From assembly GCA_003250395.1 (NCBI GenBank), contig QKGM01000041.1, forward strand, positions 1-49,313: 49,313 bases of DNA, given 5' to 3'. Origin of the DNA: Bacteroidota bacterium. GTDB lineage: Bacteria > Bacteroidota > Bacteroidia > Bacteroidales > TTA-H9. Under the pieces are notes generated by a model. It was not told the DNA's origin. It saw only the letters and a list, made by a program, of their open reading frames with translations, and searched no databases. This document shows, piece after piece, positions 42,922-49,313 of this stretch. The number at the start of each line of letters is the position of its first letter. Positions within the stretch are counted from its first letter, which is position 1. The position numbers and the translations under genes were made by a program.

Positions 42922-45624
42922 TTACCTGACAGTAAAAGACCCGCGTAATCTTATGTCAACAGATGAAGATCCGATGAGTATTCTGAAATCTCCTGGTTCT
43001 ACGACCCATTGCATGTTATTGTTTAACATCTTTAGTGCTTCTGGTAACAAGTCGAATTTTATTGTCTTTGATTCACCCGGTTTCAGGTTTATACGTTGAA
43101 ATCCTTTAAGTTCCATAATTGGTCTGGCAGTTGAGGCAAGCAAATCTTTCAGGTAAAGCTGTACTACCTCATCTCCGGCAAATTCTCCGGTATTGGTTAA
43201 TGTAAAAGAAAGTTTTAAGCTTTCATTATTATTAATTTCCGGGTTTTCTATAATTAAATCACTATATGTAAACTGAGTATAGCTTAATCCAAATCCAAAA
43301 GGAAATAGCGGTTTGCCTGTCATGTTACCATAATCGTCATTACGTCCAGTTGGCTTATGATTATATACTAATGGAAGTTGTCCCTCACATACCGGAAAAG
43401 TAACCGGAAGTCTCCCTGCCGGATTATAGTCGCCGAATAAAACAGATGCTACTGCACTCCCACCTGCCTCACCCGGATACCATACATCCAATATTGCCTT
43501 TGCATCTTTATACCAATTATTCATTGTGATTGCACTACCACCGACCAGAAGAACTACTGTGGGCTTTAGGGTGGATGCAACAGCTTTTATAAGTTCCTCC
43601 TGATGGCCGGGAAGTGCTAAAACAGCGCGGTCAAGACCTTCTCCTTCTTCGATCCCCACCACGACAATATTAATATCACTATGTTTTGCTGCTGCAACAG
43701 CATCTTTGATGAGATGTTTCCATGAATTGCTATCTTCTTTTTTCCAGATCATTTTAATCCAGGCGCTCCCTGATGTTTCCCTGTATTCAAATCTGAGGTC
43801 ATATAATTGTCCCTTATTAAGTGTAATTTTTCTGGTAAGGAGCCGATAACTGCTTTTTTGCCAGTTATCTATGAAGAGCATCCCGTCAATCCACAACCTG
43901 TAACCATCATTGCCTTCAATACCTAGTTCGTAAGTGCCACTTTCACTAGGTGAAATTTTTCCAGTACATCTAACAGAGAACCAATCGAATTCAACTTCTG
44001 GACAGGGAGGAAGTAAGGTCCATCTGAAATCAATTGTTTTTTCAGTACGAACCATAGCTGGTGTTCCTTGTAAGTCTGGATTGTTAAAATATTCAGTCTT
44101 TAGGCCATTTATTCGTTTTTCATCTTTAGATTCGGTTATAAAGCAATCAGGAGGGATTCTTTCAAATTCGTTGGTTTCTCTACCGCAACCAGGCTGATAA
44201 TTCACGGCCACATTTTTTCCGGCCCTTAATTTTATCCCTTCAAGAATAGAAATCTTTTCGTTTCCTTTGCCGCTGTAACCTCCCAACCGCGCATCAACAG
44301 CATCTTCTCCTATAACTGTTATTGTTTTAACAGAAGAATTGAACGGGAGCAGCTTCCCTTCATTCTTAAGTAAAACAATTGATTCTTCTGCAGCTTTTTT
44401 AGCTGCTAAGCGGTGACTAGGGTTTCCATTCAAAAGCGTTGCTTTTTGAGGGTCGATGTATGGATTCTCAAATAGGCCCAATCTAAATTTGGCACGTAGC
44501 ACCCTCCTTACTGCATTATCAATTACGTACTGTTCGATCGTCTGATTTGTAAAGGCTTCCCAAAATAAACGATAATGGTTGTAATCGGTCTGGAAGATAA
44601 CGTCAAGTCCATTCCTGAAAGCTTTTGAACCGGCATCGGCATAATCTGAGGCAGTATAGTGCAGTATATTGGCTCCTCCGACTGCGTTGGCATCACTAAT
44701 GACAAAACCGTCAAACTTCCATTCTTCTTTAAGTTTATGATTCAATAGCCAGTCGTTGGCTGTGCAGGGACTTCCATCTATCGAGTTATATGCTGTCATA
44801 ACGGATGAGGATTTCCCATAATTAATACATGATTTAAATGCCGGGAAGTATAACTCCTCCAGAATCCTATCGCTAAGGTGTATTGGATAGCTGTCACGTC
44901 CTCCGTCTCCTGTATTTACTGCAAAATGTTTAGGAGAAGTAATAAGCCCTGCTTTTTCCATCTCATAAACATAGGCAGTCCCCATTAATGAGGTCAGGTA
45001 AGGATCTTCTCCATATGTCTCTTCTGTCCGTCCCCAACGAACATCCCGAGCGATATTTATAACTGGTGAAAGAATCATCCGTATTCCCCGGCTTGCAGAT
45101 TCTTTTGCAATGGCTCTGGCTACCACATGCATCATCGCAGTATCGAACGTGGCGGCTAAAGCAATAGCCTGGGGAAATACAGTAGCCCCATCTCTAATCA
45201 ACCCATGAAGGGCTTCATCGAAAGGAATGATGGGAATGCCTAAACGAGTTTCTTCTATGAAAAATTTCTGAATGGAATTAATCTTTTCAGCTACTTGATA
45301 AGGAGGGGCTCCTCCAGCATATGATAGTATCTGTTCTGTCTGTTCATTACTTTTGCTTTGAGTGGAAATCTGAAGTCCAAATATCCCGTTTTTGTATCTC
45401 TCTTTCCCTTCTTCAAGATCGCCAGGTATCATAAACAGTTGCCAAAATTTTTCTTCTATGGTCATCCGAGACAGAAGATCATCCACTCTTTCCTCAATAC
45501 TGAGTTCTTTGTTTTTGTAAGGTAAAAGTTGAGCCGAAATATTAGAAACGAAAAATGTCGCCAGAATAATATAAAAAAGTCTATATCTGAAAGAGGGCCG
45601 TTTAAATGAGCGGTTAATTAACAT
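42922..45624 (-). CDS. GH3 family beta-glycosidase with inserted PA14 domain, secreted
   Basis: A 900-residue exo-acting glycoside hydrolase, probably a beta-glucosidase or beta-xylosidase. It has a signal peptide (about 1-31) and the GH3 barrel (about 45-385) with KHFAVNTG (232-239) and the catalytic nucleophile Asp311 in FDGFVISDANAVGG. The second alpha/beta domain (about 410-790) is split by a PA14 sugar-binding insert (about 505-630, ESGTYELGIEGNDGYRLWID). The likely acid/base Glu is in VGIEEGEGLDR (656-666). A C-terminal fibronectin-III-like domain follows (about 800-900, FTLTNTGEFAGDEVVQLYL). PA14-bearing GH3 enzymes often prefer disaccharides or glycoside decorations. It has a consensus promoter of its own. 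Confidence 0.93.
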   Translation of the reverse strand: MLINRSFKRPSFRYRLFYIILATFFVSNISAQLLPYKNKELSIEERVDDLLSRMTIEEKFWQLFMIPGDLEEGKERYKNGIFGLQISTQSKSNEQTEQILSYAGGAPPYQVAEKINSIQKFFIEETRLGIPIIPFDEALHGLIRDGATVFPQAIALAATFDTAMMHVVARAIAKESASRGIRMILSPVINIARDVRWGRTEETYGEDPYLTSLMGTAYVYEMEKAGLITSPKHFAVNTGDGGRDSYPIHLSDRILEELYFPAFKSCINYGKSSSVMTAYNSIDGSPCTANDWLLNHKLKEEWKFDGFVISDANAVGGANILHYTASDYADAGSKAFRNGLDVIFQTDYNHYRLFWEAFTNQTIEQYVIDNAVRRVLRAKFRLGLFENPYIDPQKATLLNGNPSHRLAAKKAAEESIVLLKNEGKLLPFNSSVKTITVIGEDAVDARLGGYSGKGNEKISILEGIKLRAGKNVAVNYQPGCGRETNEFERIPPDCFITESKDEKRINGLKTEYFNNPDLQGTPAMVRTEKTIDFRWTLLPPCPEVEFDWFSVRCTGKISPSESGTYELGIEGNDGYRLWIDGMLFIDNWQKSSYRLLTRKITLNKGQLYDLRFEYRETSGSAWIKMIWKKEDSNSWKHLIKDAVAAAKHSDINIVVVGIEEGEGLDRAVLALPGHQEELIKAVASTLKPTVVLLVGGSAITMNNWYKDAKAILDVWYPGEAGGSAVASVLFGDYNPAGRLPVTFPVCEGQLPLVYNHKPTGRNDDYGNMTGKPLFPFGFGLSYTQFTYSDLIIENPEINNNESLKLSFTLTNTGEFAGDEVVQLYLKDLLASTARPIMELKGFQRINLKPGESKTIKFDLLPEALKMLNNNMQWVVEPGDFRILIGSSSVDIRLRGSFTVR

Positions 45625-45649
45625 ATAAAGTTTTGGTTATGGTTACAGG

Positions 45650-45680
45650 CAAATCTATTGAATTCATATTAATAAGCAAA
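45650..45680 (-). promoter_or_regulatory. Consensus promoter of the GH3 gene
   Basis: On the minus strand TTTG (complement of 45677-45680) is followed after exactly 19 bases by TAGATTTG (complement of 45650-45657), then CC. The ATG is 25 bases downstream. Confidence 0.8.
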
Positions 45681-45793
45681 CAAGAATAATAACACAGATC
45701 AGTTTTTTGTTTTCTAATCTGGAAAAGATATTTCCTTTTTTTGAGTTCAGATCAGCGTTTTCTTTTATTCTCAAGAACTATTTGCTGACCATT

Positions 45794-46180
45794 TTATATA
45801 AGCGTTGTTTTTTTGGGGAAGCTCTTTCCCTGACTACCATAATCGCCTATAGGATCATCTTTTGTTATTTCATAGCTTCCTGTTTCATGGGCATTATCGT
45901 AGATAGCTATGTTATGACGAATAGATATACCTGTTGAATTAATTCTAGTGAAAAGACAACAATGTCTGATAGACGAGAAAATCAATTTATAAACCAGAAA
46001 AACTAAAGCATTTGCAAGAATCAGTATTCTTTTGCTTTCAGGGTTAATTCCAAATTGGTTAGTAAGTTCGCTCTGTGAACTGAGACCCAGATTTTGAAAA
46101 GCAAGAATTATCAGACCAGAAAAGACTATTGAAATGAGGAGGTTGTTTTGCTGTGACCATTTTTCTTCATTAGAGTGCAT
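45794..46180 (-). CDS. Hypothetical small membrane protein downstream of recR
   Basis: A 128-residue frame starting 34 bases after the recR stop on the same strand. It shows two hydrophobic segments (about 14-32, LLISIVFSGLIILAFQ; and 50-68, ILILANALVFLVYKLIFSS) and a polar, uncharacteristic C-terminal half. I do not recognise it. The first 70 residues look like a real two-helix protein; the rest may be a frameshifted or decayed end. It could be co-transcribed with recR. Confidence 0.4.
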   Translation of the reverse strand: MHSNEEKWSQQNNLLISIVFSGLIILAFQNLGLSSQSELTNQFGINPESKRILILANALVFLVYKLIFSSIRHCCLFTRINSTGISIRHNIAIYDNAHETGSYEITKDDPIGDYGSQGKSFPKKTTLI

Positions 46181-46214
46181 TTTTCTGGACTTTATATTTA
46201 AGATGGTTGTGAGT

Positions 46215-46829
46215 TTAGCGGCTTTGGTAAGGAGTCCTGTTAAGAATAGATCGACCGAGCGTCACTTCATCCGTATATTCCAATTCATCGCCGATTGCAA
46301 CACCTCGAGCAATTGTGCTGAAAGAAGCTGGTGATATCGATGATAACTTTTTGAATATATAATAGCTTGTAGTATCACCTTCAAGTGTTGCAGGCAGAGC
46401 TAGTATAAATTCACTAATCAAGTTTTTAGCTGCTCTCAGTTCAAGTTGAGGCAAAGAAAGATCTGTTGGGCCTATTCCCTCCATGGGCGAGATAACGCCC
46501 CCTAAAACATGATAAACGCCCCGGAATTGTGTTGTGTTTTCAATTGCTAATACATCGCGAACAGACTCTACTATACACACTATCGATTTGTCTCGACTAT
46601 TGTCTGTACATATTGAGCACCTTGAACTATCGCTCAGATTACAACAGATTTCACACCGTTGTATTCCATTTCGTAAATTAATAATTGTCCGTCCCAACTC
46701 ATCCGATTCAGTCGTAGGAAGCTTAAGGAGGTGAAGACAAAACCTTAATGCAGTTTTGCGGCCTACACCAGGAAGTCGCGAGAATTCATTGACTGCTTTT
46801 TCTAGCAGGGCAGACGGGTATTCAGTCAT
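46215..46829 (-). CDS. recR: Recombination mediator protein RecR
   Basis: RecR acts with RecO (and RecF) to load RecA on gapped DNA. The 204-residue protein has the N-terminal helix-hairpin-helix SRLPGVGRKTALRF (17-30), the four-Cys zinc finger CEICCNLSDSSRCSIC (about 58-73) and the Toprim domain with VCIVESVRDVLAIE, FRGVYHVLGGVISPMEGIGP and the C-terminal IARGVAIGDELEYTDE. All expected cysteines are present. The promoter overlaps that of the divergent MORN-type gene. Confidence 0.96.
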   Translation of the reverse strand: MTEYPSALLEKAVNEFSRLPGVGRKTALRFCLHLLKLPTTESDELGRTIINLRNGIQRCEICCNLSDSSRCSICTDNSRDKSIVCIVESVRDVLAIENTTQFRGVYHVLGGVISPMEGIGPTDLSLPQLELRAAKNLISEFILALPATLEGDTTSYYIFKKLSSISPASFSTIARGVAIGDELEYTDEVTLGRSILNRTPYQSR

Positions 46830-46838
46830 CGATTAAAT

Positions 46839-46846
46839 TATCTTTG
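46839..46846 (+). promoter_or_regulatory. Promoter of the second MORN-type gene, -7 element
   Basis: TATCTTTG followed by C, 50 bases before the ATG at 46897. Its footprint overlaps the recR promoter on the other strand. Confidence 0.55.
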
Positions 46847-46852
46847 CACCTA

Positions 46853-46885
46853 CAAAGGTAGCTGTTTTCACCCTTTCAAATCAAA
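46853..46885 (-). promoter_or_regulatory. recR promoter
   Basis: On the minus strand TTTG (complement of 46882-46885), 21 bases, then TACCTTTG (complement of 46853-46860). The recR ATG is 24 bases downstream. Confidence 0.65.
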
Positions 46886-46896
46886 TAACTCCCGAT

Positions 46897-47673
46897 ATGC
46901 GTATTTTCATTTTGTTTATCCTGCTCTTTTCATCGCTTTCGATTTTTTCACAGCCATCAGATTCCCTTAATCGGACAGATAATCATGGACTGAAACAGGG
47001 GATTTGGAAGAAAAAATACCCCAATGGTGTAATACGGTACCGCGGTCAGTTCTTAAATGACAACCCAGTTGGGGAATTCCGTTATTACAGCGAGGACGGG
47101 AAACTGAAAACGATAATTAATCATGGTTCGGATGGTATACATTCTACCACCAAAATGTATGATGAACATGGTGTATTGAAGGCCAAAGGATTTTATTCGG
47201 GACAGAAGAAAGATAGTTTGTGGATTCTCAGTGATGCATCTGGCAGAAGGATTGCAGAGGAGAGATACAAGAATGGGTTACCTGATGGAATGTGGATAAC
47301 CTATTTTGCTGCTGATTCGGTAACTGCTCAAATACAAATGTGGAAAATGGGTTCCAGGGATGGATTGTACCGAGAATTTTTCCAGTCGGGAAACGTGAAA
47401 TTTGAGATGAATTATACTGGTGATAAAGCACATGGAGTTGTTCAGGGTTGGCTTCCTGAGGGAGTATTACAGTTTAAAGGAAATTATAATAATGGAGTAA
47501 AAGACGGTGAGTGGTTGTTTTATACTGCTAAGGGAGAATTGAAAAAGAAAGAGGTTTACCTGAAAGGTGCTCTCTTAATATCTGAGACTTATATTGAAGA
47601 GGCTTCAGATGAAACATTACCAATTGATCCTGTTAATGATCCTGCCAATCAGCTTAATCCTGAAGGCTATTGA
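46897..47673 (+). CDS. Secreted YwqK/MORN-repeat protein, longer paralogue
   Basis: A 258-residue protein with a signal peptide (about 1-19, ending SIFSQ) and about eight MORN/YwqK repeats: HGLKQGIWKKKYPNGVIRYR, NDNPVGEFRYYSEDGKLK, SGQKKDSLWILSDASGRRI, NGLPDGMWITYF, SRDGLYREFFQSGNVKFE, DKAHGVVQGWLPEGVLQFKG and NGVKDGEWLFYTAKGELKKK. The C-terminal 30 residues are acidic and proline/asparagine-rich. As with the shorter protein at 34945-35406, I infer an envelope-associated beta-hairpin rod; no partner is evident. Its 3' end overlaps the convergent HAD gene by 20 bases. Confidence 0.82.
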   Translation: MRIFILFILLFSSLSIFSQPSDSLNRTDNHGLKQGIWKKKYPNGVIRYRGQFLNDNPVGEFRYYSEDGKLKTIINHGSDGIHSTTKMYDEHGVLKAKGFYSGQKKDSLWILSDASGRRIAEERYKNGLPDGMWITYFAADSVTAQIQMWKMGSRDGLYREFFQSGNVKFEMNYTGDKAHGVVQGWLPEGVLQFKGNYNNGVKDGEWLFYTAKGELKKKEVYLKGALLISETYIEEASDETLPIDPVNDPANQLNPEGY

Positions 47674-48304
47674 GCCATAGTCCTATCTCATTCAGATCTT
47701 GAAAGACTGGCACACCTGCCTTGAGTAACCGGTTGAACGATTGATGTCCTGATGCGGTAAGAATACAATTCCAACCTGCTTGCGCTGCCACCTCTGCATC
47801 GTGCAGGGTGTCTCCAATCATAAGATACTCATCTGGCGCAAAGGGGTGTTTTACTGTTATTTTTTGAATTAGATGGCTCTTCCCACCGCCATAATCATTG
47901 TCAATCCCGAAAATTGAGTCAAAACAATGATCAATATTGAAATGGCAGATGTTCTTGACCAGCGATTCGTGTTCCATGGCTGAGAGAATAACCTGTTTGT
48001 AACCATCTGCTTTAACTTTTGCAATAAGATTCTTTGCTCCTTCCTGCAATGGAATAAGGGGAAGACTATCTCTGAAGTGCCGTATAAATTCAAGACCGAT
48101 TTCCTCAAAAGGATCATTTATAACATCAAAGCCTAGTTGCTCATAATACTCCTTGACTGGAAAAGTGAAAATTTGTCGGTAAAGCTGTTCGTTGAGTAAT
48201 GGTAATCCTCTTGTCGATAGCATTATATTCATTGATCGTATACAGGCCGATACGTCATTCAACAGGGTGCCGTTCCAGTCCCATATTATGATCTTATATA
48301 CCAC
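47654..48304 (-). CDS. HAD-superfamily hydrolase, phosphoglycolate phosphatase-like
   Basis: A 216-residue HAD protein with a cap domain. Motif I is IIWDWNGTLLND (residues 6-17), motif II is VILSAME, motif III Lys is in YGGGKSHL, and motif IV is MIGDTLHDAE. The second Asp of the usual DxDGT is Asn here, so the general acid/base of a phosphatase is missing; this WDWNGT form recurs in a Bacteroidetes subgroup as far as I recall. Activity and substrate are open. The start is GTG at 48304. It follows the acyl-CoA synthetase gene by 31 bases and is probably co-transcribed. It overlaps the convergent MORN-type gene by 20 bases. Confidence 0.85.
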   Translation of the reverse strand: MVYKIIIWDWNGTLLNDVSACIRSMNIMLSTRGLPLLNEQLYRQIFTFPVKEYYEQLGFDVINDPFEEIGLEFIRHFRDSLPLIPLQEGAKNLIAKVKADGYKQVILSAMEHESLVKNICHFNIDHCFDSIFGIDNDYGGGKSHLIQKITVKHPFAPDEYLMIGDTLHDAEVAAQAGWNCILTASGHQSFNRLLKAGVPVFQDLNEIGLWLNSLQD

Positions 48305-48335
48305 CTGAATAGAGAATTACTTAAAATTTGCCTTT

Positions 48336-49313
48336 TTATTGTTGATAAAGGAAGCGTTTTATACTCCGTTTTGGTGTTTTCTCAAACTCATTCTTAAAAA
48401 CTTCACAACTCATAATCCTCATAAAGGAAGGAAGTTCTTTATTGAGTTGTAATCTCGCCTGTTCAATAATATGATTAAGGTGTTCCTCACTGATTTTATG
48501 AGCATCAACCCAGTCGAGGTCAGGGTAGATGAGAGCAACTAAATTCTCTCGCCTTTCAACTACAAGTGATTCTGCAACAAAAGGAAGGTTGTTTATCTTC
48601 GACTCAATTTCTTCCGGATAAATATTCTGACCATTGGCGCCAAGGATCATGCTTTTGCTACGCCCTTTGATATATAGGAACCCATTTTCGTCAAGAACTC
48701 CCAGATCTCCTGTTCTAAGCCATCCATCGTGTGTAAGAGTTATGGCTGTTGCTTCAGGGTTGCGATAATACCCTTCCATTATGTTAGTGCCTCGTACCAT
48801 TATTTCTCCTACAATATTTCTTTGATCAGGCGAATCAATTTTCATCTCAAGTTGATCAACAACACGCCCGCATGAGTTAACAGGATTCACCTCCCAGGGC
48901 GCATAACTGATAAGTGGTCCGCATTCAGTCATTCCATAACCAACTGTAAACCGAAATTTAATTCTTTTTAAAAACCTTTGTACATCCTCGTTCATTGGAG
49001 CACCGCCTATCACCAGTTCAACAAAGTTCCCTCCAAATACGTCGGAAAGCTTCTTGTTCACTTTTTTGAAAATGATTTTGTTAATACCCGGGATGTTCAT
49101 TAGAACCCTCATGACAGGTTTGTCAATTACCGGTTTTAACTGCTTTTTATAAATCTTTTCGATAATGAGGGGAACAGAGAGGATTAAACGTGGTTTGATT
49201 TCACCAAATGCACGTACTAAAACCTGGGGTGTTGGCATTTTGCCAAGAAACGTGATGTGACAACCAAGGGTAAATGGATATAGAAATTCGATTGCACATC
49301 CGTATGCATGAGC
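48336..49313 (-). CDS. Long-chain acyl-CoA synthetase (AMP-binding), 5' end outside the window
   Basis: An adenylate-forming enzyme that activates fatty acids to acyl-CoA. The frame stays open to the right edge, so 325 residues of the C-terminal half are seen. The part beyond the internal Met at 49238 reads AHAYGCAIEFLYPF, matching the family's HxYG region. Further motifs are VGYGMTECGPLISY (A5), GWLRTGDLGVLDENGFLYIK (A7-A8), GRSKSMILGANGQNIYPEEI, and the C-terminal catalytic Lys in EKTPKRSIKRF. The N-terminal ATP-binding P-loop lies outside the window. It is probably co-transcribed with the HAD gene downstream. Confidence 0.92.
   Translation of the reverse strand, partial: AHAYGCAIEFLYPFTLGCHITFLGKMPTPQVLVRAFGEIKPRLILSVPLIIEKIYKKQLKPVIDKPVMRVLMNIPGINKIIFKKVNKKLSDVFGGNFVELVIGGAPMNEDVQRFLKRIKFRFTVGYGMTECGPLISYAPWEVNPVNSCGRVVDQLEMKIDSPDQRNIVGEIMVRGTNIMEGYYRNPEATAITLTHDGWLRTGDLGVLDENGFLYIKGRSKSMILGANGQNIYPEEIESKINNLPFVAESLVVERRENLVALIYPDLDWVDAHKISEEHLNHIIEQARLQLNKELPSFMRIMSCEVFKNEFEKTPKRSIKRFLYQQ

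Noticed and set aside
45707..45937. 76-codon frame on the plus strand
   Set aside because: It overlaps the minus-strand frame downstream of recR, has phenylalanine-rich composition typical of AT-rich antisense reading, and has no promoter.
1..49313. tRNA, rRNA, known riboswitch, insertion sequence, prophage or toxin-antitoxin module
   Set aside because: I scanned for cloverleaf genes, transposase and integrase motifs and paired small toxin genes and saw none I could support by eye; a covariance-model search could still find RNAs I missed.

Overview
The window reads as a chromosomal segment of a member of the Bacteroidota, most likely an anaerobic, fermentative Bacteroidales/Marinilabiliales-type bacterium. 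The evidence is: repeated promoter signals of the Bacteroidetes type (TAnnTTTG near -7, sometimes with TTTG 18-21 bases upstream); TonB-dependent receptors with an N-terminal carboxypeptidase-regulatory-like domain; secreted GH92 and GH3 glycosidases; YwqK/MORN-type secreted proteins; and an LpxL-type acyltransferase. Pyruvate phosphate dikinase, acetate kinase and a 3-hydroxyacyl-CoA dehydrogenase point to fermentation. The genus is inference. I see no rRNA, tRNA, CRISPR array, intact insertion sequence or prophage.

Layout. 1-2.5 kb: a truncated secreted hydrolase, then about 1.5 kb without a convincing gene that carries an 80-bp tandem repeat and an 11-bp tandem repeat. 2.5-11.8 kb: typA diverges from a run lplA - EamA transporter - short DnaE-type polymerase, followed by a dehydrogenase - acetate kinase pair. 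11.9-14.7 kb: a TonB receptor preceded by a small His-rich exported protein, with a strong promoter overlapped by a palindrome, probably a metal-uptake operon. 15-16.9 kb: a GT-C-like membrane protein. 17-21 kb: ppdK with a lysine-rich tail, and sucD without sucC. 21.2-24.6 kb: a lipoprotein and a GH92 glycosidase in one unit. 24.7-28 kb: a MATE exporter, a compact promoter/30-codon ORF/terminator unit, a second 11-bp tandem array, tandem hairpins and an alpha-oxoamine synthase. 28.3-30.4 kb: an aminotransferase and an acyl-ACP thioesterase. 30.7-35.4 kb: a beta-helix-like lipoprotein, a large TonB receptor and a MORN-type protein. 35.7-38.4 kb: a secreted protein made of four copies of an unrecognised domain, and a lipid A acyltransferase. 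39.3-45.6 kb: a TPR hybrid histidine kinase, a LysE-type exporter and a GH3/PA14 glycosidase. 45.8-49.3 kb: recR, a second MORN-type protein, a HAD protein and an acyl-CoA synthetase cut by the window edge.

How it fits together. Much is housekeeping (typA, lplA, recR, sucD, ppdK, ackA) mixed with outer-membrane uptake and glycan breakdown. Start sites of typA, lplA and the thioesterase were moved inward because promoter motifs lie inside the longest reading frames.

The points I would follow up first are the 30-codon transcription unit at 26168-26362, the two 11-bp-period arrays that share the core TACGGT and both translate to a YG..TV-type peptide, the His-rich protein/TonB receptor operon with its operator-like palindrome, the four-domain secreted protein, and the lysine tail on PpdK.
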